Assembly (NCBI GenBank): GCA_902799765.1
Contig: CADCBZ010000010.1
Span: 33,476-97,475 of the forward strand
Direction of reading: 5' to 3'
From: an uncultured Prevotellaceae bacterium
GTDB taxonomy: Bacteria > Bacteroidota > Bacteroidia > Bacteroidales > Bacteroidaceae
Length of the DNA: 64,000 nt
The position numbers were made by a program, and so were the translations under genes. Below the pieces are notes generated by a model. The model was not told the origin of the DNA, searched no databases, and worked only from the letters and a program-made list of their open reading frames with translations. Below, in pieces: positions 42,216 to 50,990 of the stretch; position 1 is the first letter of the stretch, and the number at the start of each line of letters is the position of its first letter.

Positions 42216-42905
42216 ATGGGAGAAAGAATAAAGAAACTTAAAAAGATAAGAATCCATCGTGAAGGCACCAATGAACTGACACTCAGCGCATTAGCGATCA
42301 TCGGCATCGCAGCGCTGATCTGGTACGGCCTCCACTCTCATATACTTTTATGGGCATTCCTGATCATCTTCGGTGCTGCGTGGATGATTGCACTGAACTT
42401 CTATCGTTGTCCGATCCGCTATTTCAACGGCGATTCGGAGAAATTGGTTGTGGCCCCTGCCGACGGAAAGATCGTGGTGGTGGAAGAGGCTGAGGAGAAC
42501 ACCTACTTCCACGACAAGCGCCTGATGATCTCGATTTTCATGAGTCCGCTGAACGTTCACGCCAACTGGTTCCCTGTGGACGGCAAGGTGAAGTTTGTGA
42601 AGCACTTCAATGGTAACTACCATAAGGCCTGGTTGCCGAAGGCCAGTGAGGAGAATGAGCATGCCGACATCATGATCACCACCCCTGACGGACAGGACAT
42701 CCTCGTGCGCCAGATAGCAGGTGCCCTCGCCCGTCGTATCGTCACCTACGCCAAAGCCGAGGAGGATTGCTATATCGATGAGCACATGGGCTTCATCAAA
42801 TTAGGATCACGCGTCGATGTGTTCCTGCCGCTGACAGCGAAGGCTTGTGTCACCATGGACCAGCCCACGACAGGCGACCAGACGGTCATTGCAAAATTGG
42901 CATAA
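42216..42905 (+). CDS. psd: Phosphatidylserine decarboxylase proenzyme
   Basis: Membrane enzyme that makes phosphatidylethanolamine. The 229 residues are of the short prokaryotic type: an N-terminal membrane hairpin (about 22-60), [27 protein letters not shown] and the self-cleavage site [10 protein letters not shown] near the C-terminus, where Ser becomes the pyruvoyl cofactor. I chose the ATG at 42216 because an upstream TTG would lie inside the -7 box. One base separates its stop from the next ATG, so it is coupled with pssA, the preceding step of the same pathway. Confidence 0.93.
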   Translation: MGERIKKLKKIRIHREGTNELTLSALAIIGIAALIWYGLHSHILLWAFLIIFGAAWMIALNFYRCPIRYFNGDSEKLVVAPADGKIVVVEEAEENTYFHDKRLMISIFMSPLNVHANWFPVDGKVKFVKHFNGNYHKAWLPKASEENEHADIMITTPDGQDILVRQIAGALARRIVTYAKAEEDCYIDEHMGFIKLGSRVDVFLPLTAKACVTMDQPTTGDQTVIAKLA

Positions 42906-42906
42906 C

Positions 42907-43581
42907 ATGAAGAAGCATATCCCCAATACGATCACCTGTTGCAACCTCATCTCAGGCTGCATCGCCACTTATTTCGCCTTCATGGGGATTTATTATCTGG
43001 CGCTGCTGTTCATCGTCATAGGGGCTGTCTTCGACTTCTTCGACGGTATGGTGGCCCGTCTGCTCCACGTTTCCTCTCCCATCGGAAAGGAGCTCGACTC
43101 GTTGGCCGACGATATCACCTTCGGCTTCGCCCCCTCCGCCATCATCTTCAGTTACCTCTCCTCCTTCCATATCCATGCGCCCTTCGTACCTTTCCTCGCC
43201 TTTGTGATGGCAGCGTTCTCTGCCCTCCGTCTGGCGAAGTTCAATCTCGATGAGCGTCAGGCCTTAGGCTTTATCGGCCTGCCCACCCCTGCCAACGCCC
43301 TGTTCTGGGGTTCGCTCATCGTAGGACTGTATCAGTATGAGGTGAGCTTCGAGGGATTGGAATGGATCATCCTCATCGGCACCTTCGTCAGCTGTTATCT
43401 GCTGATTGCCGAGATTCCTATGTTTGCACTGAAATTCAAGCACTGGGGCTGGAAAGACAACGAGATCAAATACGTCTTCCTCCTCTCCTGCATCCCTCTC
43501 CTCCTGTTCCTGGACATCATCGGACTGGCTGCCATCATCGCATGGTATGTCATCCTCTCGGTGGTCACGATGAAGAAATAA
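42907..43581 (+). CDS. pssA: CDP-diacylglycerol-serine O-phosphatidyltransferase
   Basis: Makes phosphatidylserine, the substrate of psd. The 224-residue multi-pass membrane protein carries the CDP-alcohol phosphotransferase signature DG(x)2AR(x)8G(x)3D(x)3D in FDFFDGMVARLLHV...GKELDSLADD at about residues 40-65. Several hydrophobic helices follow. The start at 42907 (MKKHIPN) fits homologues; a longer in-frame extension overlapping psd is rejected. Confidence 0.94.
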   Translation: MKKHIPNTITCCNLISGCIATYFAFMGIYYLALLFIVIGAVFDFFDGMVARLLHVSSPIGKELDSLADDITFGFAPSAIIFSYLSSFHIHAPFVPFLAFVMAAFSALRLAKFNLDERQALGFIGLPTPANALFWGSLIVGLYQYEVSFEGLEWIILIGTFVSCYLLIAEIPMFALKFKHWGWKDNEIKYVFLLSCIPLLLFLDIIGLAAIIAWYVILSVVTMKK

Positions 43582-43624
43582 GAGATATAATACCTGAAAC
43601 AAAACTTAAAAACCTACTTTTGAC

Positions 43625-44071
43625 ATGGAAATAATCATTGGAGCAATCGTCTTCGGACTTATTATTATCGCGATCATCGTGATGGTGATCATCAACTTCT
43701 CGTATCGAAGCGTCAAGAAGAGAAGAGAGGAGATGGAGGATGAGCACTACCAACATCTGAAAGAGAAGGAGCAGAAAGAGAAACATCCTTTCGGCAAGGA
43801 CTACTTCAAGAGTGCTGCGCCGAAGAAACAACAGACCACGGCCCGACCTGCCAACAAGAAGCAAGAAGAGAAGCCGAAACAACAGGAGAGACCGAAGCCA
43901 CAGGAACAGGCTCGAAAGCAGACCGCTGAGCCTGAGTTCCAAAAAGAAACTGCCCGTAGGACAGTGACTACGGACAGTAACGTTACGATTATCGATGATC
44001 GTCAGACTGGCGACAAGCGCAAGATCTTCGACGACAAAGATGGCGAATACGTAGAGTTTGAGGAAGTTTAA
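43625..44071 (+). CDS. DUF4834-type single-pass membrane protein
   Basis: 148 residues: an N-terminal transmembrane helix (about 3-24), then a long charged cytoplasmic tail rich in Lys, Glu, Gln and Pro, with the conserved HPFGKDYFKSA segment and an end DGEYVEFEEV. The layout matches DUF4834 of Bacteroidetes. Function unknown. Its stop overlaps the stop of pyrH (shared TTAA), so the two genes are convergent. Confidence 0.8.
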   Translation: MEIIIGAIVFGLIIIAIIVMVIINFSYRSVKKRREEMEDEHYQHLKEKEQKEKHPFGKDYFKSAAPKKQQTTARPANKKQEEKPKQQERPKPQEQARKQTAEPEFQKETARRTVTTDSNVTIIDDRQTGDKRKIFDDKDGEYVEFEEV

Positions 44072-44778
44072 TTGTGAACCAGCGTGCCGATCTGCTCGCC
44101 GTCCATCACCTTCTTCAGATTACCCACCACATCCATGTTAAAGACATAGATAGGCAAGTTGTTGTCCTGACACATGCAGATGGCTGTCAGGTCCATCACC
44201 TTCAGACCACGTGCCAGTACCTCCTTATAGGTGATCTCATCAAACTTCGTCGCCGTGGGATCCTTCTCTGGGTCAGCGGTATAGACACCATCCACACGCG
44301 TGCCCTTCAGCATCACGTCGGCCTCGATCTCGATACCACGCAGACTGGAGCCTGTATCTGTGGTAAAGTAAGGCGAACCCGTACCTGCCGAGAAGATGCA
44401 CACATAACCTGCCTCCATCGCCTCGATGGCCTTCCACTTCGTATAGAACTCACCGATCGGCTCCATACGGATGGCTGTCAGCACCTTGTTCTTCACACCA
44501 ACAGCACCCAGGGCACTGCTCAGGGCCAACGAGTTGATGACAGTAGCACACATACCCATCTGGTCGCCCTTCACACGGTCGAAACCTTTCTGTGATCCAG
44601 AGAGACCACGGAAGATGTTACCACCACCGATCACGATACCGATCTGGACACCCATCTCACTGATCTCCTTGATCTGCTTTGCATAATCACTCAGGCGCTC
44701 AGGGTCGATGCCGTAGCCCTGCTTGCCCATCAGACTCTCACCAGAGAGCTTCAAAAGAATTCTGTTAAATCTTGCCAT
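44068..44778 (-). CDS. pyrH: UMP kinase
   Basis: Phosphorylates UMP to UDP in pyrimidine synthesis. The 236 residues from MARFNRILLKLSGESLMG show the amino-acid-kinase fold: GIVIGGGNIFRG, DQMGMCATVINSLAL, and the C-terminal YTADPEKDPTATKFDEITY with nucleotide-binding residues. The ATG at 44778 is preferred to one six codons upstream. It lies 31 bp after birA on the same strand. Confidence 0.96.
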   Translation of the reverse strand: MARFNRILLKLSGESLMGKQGYGIDPERLSDYAKQIKEISEMGVQIGIVIGGGNIFRGLSGSQKGFDRVKGDQMGMCATVINSLALSSALGAVGVKNKVLTAIRMEPIGEFYTKWKAIEAMEAGYVCIFSAGTGSPYFTTDTGSSLRGIEIEADVMLKGTRVDGVYTADPEKDPTATKFDEITYKEVLARGLKVMDLTAICMCQDNNLPIYVFNMDVVGNLKKVMDGEQIGTLVHN

Positions 44779-44809
44779 ATTCCTTATATTAAACATTAAA
44801 GATTAAACA

Positions 44810-45508
44810 TTAAATTACAAACTGCACTTCCTTAAAAGCGTAGCGGCGCTGACGCCCATTGTCGTCATGCAACAGCAGATGACCGTCTTCCTCCACATCA
44901 GTCAACGCTGCCATAAACGCCCCTTCCTGATCAACAAAGGGATGATACCCCTGACGACGATAGAGACGCGAGCGATACTGACGACGCACATCCTGACCCA
45001 TGAGCTGGTTAAACCTAGCGAGGATCTCATCCAACAGCTGCGCACAATCCGTCTCATGCTCGCAGATCTGCCACAATGACACAGGATTGGGTGCATCGCT
45101 CAGGAAACGGCGCTGATTCACGTTCAGGCCCACGCCGATGATACAGTCCCTGATCAGGTTACCATTCAGCGCATTCTCTATCAGGATGCCCCCCAGTTTG
45201 CCATTGCGCCAGTAGATGTCGTTCGGCCACTTGATGCTGACATCGCCGATATACTGCTCCAGCACCTCGCAGATGGCGACGGATATCACCTCCGTGATCC
45301 TGAATTGTTGACTGGCAGGAATGTCAGTGGGATGGATCAGCATCGAGAACGTGAGGTTCTTCCCCCGTTCCGACTCCCAGCTGTTCGTGCCACAGCCCTT
45401 CCCTGCCGTCTGGTAATCGGCCACAACCACCATCGTACCCTCGCCGTGCGCCTTCAGCCAACGGTTCGTAGAGTCCGTTTCTTCGATATGAATGATGTTA
45501 AATACCAT
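44810..45508 (-). CDS. birA: Biotin-[acetyl-CoA-carboxylase] ligase
   Basis: Attaches biotin to carboxylase carrier protein. The 232-residue catalytic-only form (no N-terminal DNA-binding domain) has ETDSTNRWL, ADYQTAGKGCGTNSWES with the biotinyl-AMP loop (GKGCGTNSW, a variant of GRGRxGR) and IKWPNDIYWRNGKLGGILIE. The ATG at 45508 is used; one four codons upstream would overlap the -7 box. It shares a compact divergent promoter region with tadA. Confidence 0.93.
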   Translation of the reverse strand: MVFNIIHIEETDSTNRWLKAHGEGTMVVVADYQTAGKGCGTNSWESERGKNLTFSMLIHPTDIPASQQFRITEVISVAICEVLEQYIGDVSIKWPNDIYWRNGKLGGILIENALNGNLIRDCIIGVGLNVNQRRFLSDAPNPVSLWQICEHETDCAQLLDEILARFNQLMGQDVRRQYRSRLYRRQGYHPFVDQEGAFMAALTDVEEDGHLLLHDDNGRQRRYAFKEVQFVI

Positions 45509-45513
45509 ATTCG

Positions 45514-45545
45514 TTTGCAAAGATACAAAATAATTTGTAATTTTG
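45514..45545. promoter_or_regulatory. Divergent overlapping promoters of birA and tadA
   Basis: For tadA: TTTG (45514-45517), 20 bp, TAATTTTG (45538-45545), ending 4 bp before the ATG. For birA (minus): -7 box TATCTTTG at 45518-45525, directly next to the tadA -33 box; its own -33 is weak. The two polymerases cannot bind at once. Confidence 0.65.
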
Positions 45546-45549
45546 CACC

Positions 45550-46002
45550 ATGATTTCAGAAGAACAGCAAAAAAAAGACGAACGCTATATGCGGATGGCG
45601 CTCGATGAAGCCCAGATCGCCTATGAGGCAGATGAGATTCCCATCGGTGCCGTGATCGTGTGTCAGGATCGTGTCATCTCACGTGCCCATAACCTCACAG
45701 AGACACTCTGCGATGTGACGGCACATGCCGAGATGCAGGCGATCACCGCTGCTGCCAACACCCTCGGCGGCAAGTATCTCACTGACTGCACCCTCTACGT
45801 CACCGTTGAGCCCTGCGTGATGTGTGCAGGTGCCATCGGATGGGCACAGGTGCCTCGCATTGTCTATGGATGTGCTGACGACAAACGGGGCTATCACGAA
45901 TATGCCCCCCACGCCATGCACCCTAAGGCCACCATCACGAGTGGTGTCTTAGAGGAGGAATGTCGTCAACTGATGCAGGATTTCTTCAAGGCTAAGCGGT
46001 AG
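45550..46002 (+). CDS. tadA: tRNA-specific adenosine deaminase
   Basis: Converts A34 to inosine in tRNA-Arg. The 150 residues have the cytidine-deaminase-fold zinc site: HAEMQAI (His and catalytic Glu) at about 58-64 and PCVMCAGA at about 89-96. The last 11 bases overlap the 3' end of pepD on the other strand. Confidence 0.94.
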   Translation: MISEEQQKKDERYMRMALDEAQIAYEADEIPIGAVIVCQDRVISRAHNLTETLCDVTAHAEMQAITAAANTLGGKYLTDCTLYVTVEPCVMCAGAIGWAQVPRIVYGCADDKRGYHEYAPHAMHPKATITSGVLEEECRQLMQDFFKAKR

Positions 46003-47431
46003 CCAGGCGCGCCAGCAGTTCGAGCAGCACCTTCCAGATGTCATCGATGGTTGACAGTTCGATGCGCTCGCTCGTGGAATGAGGCTCTACGATACGTGGG
46101 CCGATACTGGCGATCTGAATGCCAGGATAGGTCTGTACGAAGTAACCTGCCTCCAGCACAAAGTGCATTGCCACCATCCTGGGGCGCCAGCCAAGGACAT
46201 CGTTGAAGGTATCGGAGGTGAGTTGCAGGAAGGCCGACTGCTGATCCTCCTGCCAGGCAGGAGCCATCATCACGCGCTGCGAACTGAAGCCATTCGACTT
46301 AAACACCGTTGCGATGTCATCAGCCAGTTTCTCCAGATCGGCATCGATGAAGCTACGGCTGTGCGTGCTGACAAAGAGACTGTTCTCACGTGTCTCCACC
46401 ACACCGATGTTATTTGAGGTCTCCACGGTATTCTCCATCACCTCACTCATCTTAATCATACCCTGCGGCGTCGCCTTCAGACTCGCCAGCAAAGCCTCAA
46501 GTGCCTCTGGGTTAAGAATCGTGGGCTGTTTCTTACAGGGTCTGATGCTGCAATGCATGTTGGGATCGTTGTCGCCAAAGGTCTCCTGCATCCATTTGTT
46601 CATCACCGTCTCCTGTAACTTAACGAACATCGCAGCCTCAGCAGGTACACAGATCATCAGATCTGCAGAAGAGGCAATCGACGCGTTCGCCTCGCCGACC
46701 TTGATCTCAGAGATACAGAGGTCATAGACGCGCTTGATGGCCTGCAAGAGATTCCTCACGCACACCGTCGCACTGATGCGCCCCTTGTTGATATCCACGC
46801 CTGAATGACCACCCAAGCCACCCTCAAACCGCACATGGAACCACTGATAATCAGCAGGGGCAGGCTCTCGTGTCGTCGCCAGCTCGTGGAACTGCAGACA
46901 AGCGCCTGCAGCCCCTGTGGTAATGGTGTCGTAATCCTCAGAATCCAGGTTGATCACCTTGCGACCATGCAGGAAGTCAGGTTTGAGCTGAGAGGCCCCT
47001 GACATGCCATCCTCCTCATTGGTGGTGGTGATCACCTCCAACGGCCCATGCACGATGTCAGGATCTTCCAGCACAGCAAGTGCCATTGAGAGGCCGATGC
47101 CGTTGTCGGCACCCAACGAGGTGCCGCGCGCCTTCATCCATCCATCTTCCGTATAGGCTTCAATAGGCGTCGTCAGGGGATCAGCCATACCCACACAGAC
47201 CATATCCATGTGGTTGAGCAATACGATAGGCTCTGCCTGCTCATAACCTTTAGTGGCAGGTTTTCTGATGACAACACAGTTGGCGGCATCCCGTTCGTAT
47301 TCCAGATGCAGACGCTCAGCAAACTGACACAGGAAGTCGGCTACTTGTTCTTCATGGTGTGAAGGACGCGGAATCCCGTTCAGCGCCTTGAAGATGCTGA
47401 ACACACGGTCGGTAGATGGTCTCTTATTCAT
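45992..47431 (-). CDS. pepD: Aminoacyl-histidine dipeptidase (peptidase D)
   Basis: Zinc dipeptidase of the M20 family, cutting Xaa-His dipeptides. The 479 residues show IPRPSHHEEQVADF, the metal-binding LLNHMDMVCVG, GADNGIGLSMALA, TTNEEDGMSGA with the catalytic Glu pair, NLDSEDYDTIT and a C-terminal IGPRIVEPHSTSE ligand region. The lid-domain insertion is present. Length is normal. Confidence 0.93.
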   Translation of the reverse strand: MNKRPSTDRVFSIFKALNGIPRPSHHEEQVADFLCQFAERLHLEYERDAANCVVIRKPATKGYEQAEPIVLLNHMDMVCVGMADPLTTPIEAYTEDGWMKARGTSLGADNGIGLSMALAVLEDPDIVHGPLEVITTTNEEDGMSGASQLKPDFLHGRKVINLDSEDYDTITTGAAGACLQFHELATTREPAPADYQWFHVRFEGGLGGHSGVDINKGRISATVCVRNLLQAIKRVYDLCISEIKVGEANASIASSADLMICVPAEAAMFVKLQETVMNKWMQETFGDNDPNMHCSIRPCKKQPTILNPEALEALLASLKATPQGMIKMSEVMENTVETSNNIGVVETRENSLFVSTHSRSFIDADLEKLADDIATVFKSNGFSSQRVMMAPAWQEDQQSAFLQLTSDTFNDVLGWRPRMVAMHFVLEAGYFVQTYPGIQIASIGPRIVEPHSTSERIELSTIDDIWKVLLELLARLATA

Positions 47432-47437
47432 GATATA

Positions 47438-49210
47438 TTACTTTTTTGGTAGTTCAAAGACGAAGCGTGAGCCTTGCGTATAGCTCTCATCGAGCCAGAT
47501 CTTTCCACCCAACAGGGTCGTGATCGACTGACAGATAGAGAGGCCCAGGCCCTGCAGTTTCTGGTTCTCACCCATCTCACGGAAGGTGTCGAACACATGG
47601 GGTCTGCGCTCAGGCGGAATACCCTGACCCGTATCCGTCACACTGGTGCGCACACGGTCATCATAGTCTTCACACTTCACAGTGATCACACCATGATCCG
47701 TATATTGGATGGCGTTCTCGATCAGGTGTTTCAAGAGGGTCGTCACAGCCTCCTCGTTCGTGTGTACCTCATAGTCGTCGGGCAGCTCCGTCTCATAGTA
47801 GAGGCGCACACCCTCCTTGCACTTGGGACGATACGAATCGACCATGAGGCGGCAGAGGTGATTGGGCGACAGCGTATAGTTCGTCGGCAGTGACTTCTTA
47901 CTCTCATAGAGCGACAGCTCCGCCAGCTCGTCGATGAGTTTGGTGATGGTCTTCGAGCTGTCCTTGATCAGACTGCTCAGCTGCTCACGCTCCTCAGGCT
48001 GCAGCTCATAGTCCTGGGTGCCGAGGATATCCGAGAAGCCCTCGATGGGGTTCAGCGGCGCACGCAGATCGTTGGTGATATTCGTGATAAACTCGTTCTT
48101 CATGTCGAAGGCTTTCTCCGCCTGGCGGCGCGCCTCCTCCAGCTTTCTGTTCTCCTGCTCCAGATGCCTGATGCGCCGACGGTGACGGAATACCAGGAAG
48201 CCCAGGAAGAACACGATGGCAGCGACCACGATCAGGTCGATCCAACGCCTCAGCTGCGCATTCTCCTCCTCCAGAACCTTCTGCTCCAGTTTCAGGCGCT
48301 CGTTGTTCATCTGCACAAAACAGCTCGCCACCACATTACCGTGTGACACCAGGACGATGGAGTCGTTGATCTTCTTGAACTTCACCATCTGCTCATACGC
48401 CTTCTGGTCGTTACCCATACGGTGATAGATCAGGGCCAGGCGCTCGGCCTTCTTATCGGGCGACAGTTGCTCACACAGGCGCAGTGCCTCCTGGTAGTTG
48501 CCGTTCAGGATCTCATGGTTCACCTCCACCACAGGCTCAATCGGATTGATGCCGTCAGAGGCTTTCAGTGCCATCAGTTCGTTGTAGATGCTGTCGTACA
48601 ACTCCTTATTATTCTTATTAAAGGCAAACTGACTCAGACGGAACAGCGCCCTCCCCTTGTGGATCGGCGCCACGTTCGGCTCTGCCAGGATCTGTTTGGC
48701 ATACTTCAGACCTGCCTTCTGATCCTTACGGTGGTTGGCGATCTTCATCAGTTCCTGCAGGTCGTCGCCCGCACTCTCATTGGGGAAGTACTTATGACGG
48801 AACTCCACCGCCTTCTTAAAGCCTTCCTCAGCCACTTGATAATCCTGTTTCTGCAAGGCGTTCACCGCTCTCACATGCAGGACGATATAGTTTCCCCAGT
48901 GGCTGTTCTGGTCCTTCGCGTAGTCGTCAATCTGATTGGCAATTTTCTCTGCCGCTCCATAATCCTGATGGGTCGCCTCATAGATGGACTGGTTGCCCCA
49001 GGCCTCATAAAACAGGCGTTCATTACCGTTTTTCTGGCATACGTCTTTCAATTCCTCTGTTACTGCTGTGAAGTTGTCTCTCTCAGAAGTACTGATCAGT
49101 CGTAACATTTCAGCCTTCAACTTCATGATGTGAATATCATCCTTTGCCGCTGAAGGAAGGCTTATCAGGCAGATAAGCGCCAATACAAAAAGGTTTTGTT
49201 TTAGTCTCAT
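47438..49210 (-). CDS. Membrane sensor histidine kinase-like protein lacking the phospho-acceptor His
   Basis: 590 residues: signal peptide (about 1-21), a periplasmic helical region with TPR-like repeats (about 30-310), one transmembrane helix (about 325-345), a coiled coil, a HisKA-like dimerisation segment and a HATPase domain. In the H-box the usual SHExRTPL reads TNDLRAPLNPIEGF, so the His is Asn; the DNA is clear on this. The ATP-binding N, G1 and G2 boxes (LLKHLIENAIQY, DTGQGIPP, GLGLSICQS) look intact. It lies divergent from the sensor at 49353. It may act as a pseudokinase or on a partner. Confidence 0.85.
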   Translation of the reverse strand: MRLKQNLFVLALICLISLPSAAKDDIHIMKLKAEMLRLISTSERDNFTAVTEELKDVCQKNGNERLFYEAWGNQSIYEATHQDYGAAEKIANQIDDYAKDQNSHWGNYIVLHVRAVNALQKQDYQVAEEGFKKAVEFRHKYFPNESAGDDLQELMKIANHRKDQKAGLKYAKQILAEPNVAPIHKGRALFRLSQFAFNKNNKELYDSIYNELMALKASDGINPIEPVVEVNHEILNGNYQEALRLCEQLSPDKKAERLALIYHRMGNDQKAYEQMVKFKKINDSIVLVSHGNVVASCFVQMNNERLKLEQKVLEEENAQLRRWIDLIVVAAIVFFLGFLVFRHRRRIRHLEQENRKLEEARRQAEKAFDMKNEFITNITNDLRAPLNPIEGFSDILGTQDYELQPEEREQLSSLIKDSSKTITKLIDELAELSLYESKKSLPTNYTLSPNHLCRLMVDSYRPKCKEGVRLYYETELPDDYEVHTNEEAVTTLLKHLIENAIQYTDHGVITVKCEDYDDRVRTSVTDTGQGIPPERRPHVFDTFREMGENQKLQGLGLSICQSITTLLGGKIWLDESYTQGSRFVFELPKK

Positions 49211-49291
49211 ATGTCCGTTTCTTTTACAAGAAATTTCAAGTTAAACAAATTTAATCTCGATGCAAAGATACAAAAAATAATCGAATTTCCT

Positions 49292-49322
49292 TTGTTTTTT
49301 CAAAAAAAAATGCATACCTTTG
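49292..49322 (+). promoter_or_regulatory. Promoter of the PAS sensor pair
   Basis: TTG (49292-49294), 20 bp, TACCTTTG (49315-49322), about 30 bp before the ATG at 49353. A minus-strand -7 box TATCTTTG for the kinase-like gene is at 49263-49270. Confidence 0.6.
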
Positions 49323-49352
49323 CATAACTTATGGTTATTAACCTGATTTTAC

Positions 49353-50978
49353 ATGCCTAAAAATAACACATACTTATGGGAGATTCAGTGGCAGAGGCAT
49401 CTGCTACTATTATTATTTTTATGTCTTTTCTTACCAATTACCCACGCTTCCGCCCAGCCTGAAGATACCAAGCTCTACACGAAGGAGAACCCCTTGGTAT
49501 ATGAAGACGCACAGAATCTGTGGCCCTACTCCTTTCTCAACGACGAAGGTCAGCCAGAAGGCTTTAACATCGACCTGGTCGAGAAGCTGCTGAAGGAGTT
49601 GAACATCCCCTATGTCATCCGCCTCAAACCCGCGCAGGAAGCCTTCGACGACCTGAAGACAGGCAAGGCTGACCTCACCCTCGGACTGGCGGCAAGCTTC
49701 CACCATGCCTACGGTCACTACGGTCGTCACACCATCACACTCTTCACCCAGAGCGTCGCCACGCCAAAGAAAAACCGCATAGAGATCAAGACCTTCCGCG
49801 ACCTGGGGAAAAACGGTCTGAAGGTGATCGTCAACGACTCCAGCCTGTGCCACCACTTGATGCTCGACTACGGTTGGGGCGAAAACGTTGTGATCAGTCG
49901 CGACATGAAGAAGTCGATCCAGCAGGTCAGCGTCGATGAGAAAGACCAGATCGTCTGGAACACCCTTTCCCTGAAGTGGCTCATCAAGCACTACCATCTC
50001 GACAACCTTGAGCTCACCCCTGTGAACATGCCGCACGGTGAATACAAGTTCATGTCGAACGACCTGCATCTGCTCGACCTGCTCGACAAGGCCTACGCCG
50101 ATCTCCATATCAAAGACGAGATACAGCCGATCGAGAACAAATGGCTCTACCCTGAGCATCAGGAGAAGAAGACCCCTGACTGGCAATGGGTACTCATCGC
50201 CATCGCCTCACTGCTGCTAGCAGTGACCACCGCCGCATTCGTGATATACCAGATCCGTCTGCGACGCACCATGAAGACCAACCGTCAACTGAACCGCCGA
50301 CTCGCCCTGATCAACGAGACCACCCAGGTGCGCATCTGGACCTACGACGTGAACGACCAGCTGTTCTCCTGGCGCGACGAGAACGGCAGGGTGGCCTACA
50401 CCTATACCCTGGAGGAGTTCTCAAAGCGCTATAGTCAGGACGACTTCATACAGCTGAAAGACGCCATCAAGCGCCTTGTCAACCAATATAAGGACGCCAG
50501 AGGTGCGAAGGATATGGAGGATGGTGACAAAGAACTGCGTAACTTCCTCGTCGTGGTCTCCGTGCTGCGCCGCGACAAGGAGGGCAAACCCACGGTCATC
50601 ATCGGCACCAAGAAGGACGTGACGGAGGCCCGTCGCCTGAAACGCCTCGAAGACGAGCGCACCCTGCGCTACTGGTCGATCTTCTACAGTCAGGATGCCG
50701 CCATCATCCTGTTCGACAGACTGGGTGTGATCCAGGATATCAGTCCCAAGGCTTGTGAGCTCTGCCGCTGCGACGGCGACAAGCTGATCAAACAGCGCGT
50801 TCACATCAACGATTTCTTCAAGTCCAAGTTTACCGACATGAGCAAGACCAACGGTTTCCATGCCATTCAGGTCGTCAACGATGTGAGAATTGAATACCAA
50901 CTGAAGACCTTCTTCAACGACAGCGATCAGCTGTTGGGCATCTTTGCCTTCTGCCAGAAGGATCCGACAAACCTTTAA
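49353..50978 (+). CDS. Periplasmic-binding/PAS sensor protein without output domain
   Basis: 541 residues. A signal or anchor helix (about 16-34) leads to a type-3 solute-binding domain (NLWPYSFLNDEGQPEGFNIDL; KTGKADLTLGLA) of about 210 residues, a transmembrane helix (about 272-295), then one or two PAS-like domains (INETTQVRIWTYDV; RTLRYWSIFYSQDAAIILF). No kinase, cyclase or DNA-binding domain follows. In Bacteroidetes such input modules are usually fused to a histidine kinase. It is 12 bp before a second protein of the same type. Confidence 0.8.
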   Translation: MPKNNTYLWEIQWQRHLLLLLFLCLFLPITHASAQPEDTKLYTKENPLVYEDAQNLWPYSFLNDEGQPEGFNIDLVEKLLKELNIPYVIRLKPAQEAFDDLKTGKADLTLGLAASFHHAYGHYGRHTITLFTQSVATPKKNRIEIKTFRDLGKNGLKVIVNDSSLCHHLMLDYGWGENVVISRDMKKSIQQVSVDEKDQIVWNTLSLKWLIKHYHLDNLELTPVNMPHGEYKFMSNDLHLLDLLDKAYADLHIKDEIQPIENKWLYPEHQEKKTPDWQWVLIAIASLLLAVTTAAFVIYQIRLRRTMKTNRQLNRRLALINETTQVRIWTYDVNDQLFSWRDENGRVAYTYTLEEFSKRYSQDDFIQLKDAIKRLVNQYKDARGAKDMEDGDKELRNFLVVVSVLRRDKEGKPTVIIGTKKDVTEARRLKRLEDERTLRYWSIFYSQDAAIILFDRLGVIQDISPKACELCRCDGDKLIKQRVHINDFFKSKFTDMSKTNGFHAIQVVNDVRIEYQLKTFFNDSDQLLGIFAFCQKDPTNL

Positions 50979-50990
50979 TTCGACGCCATT

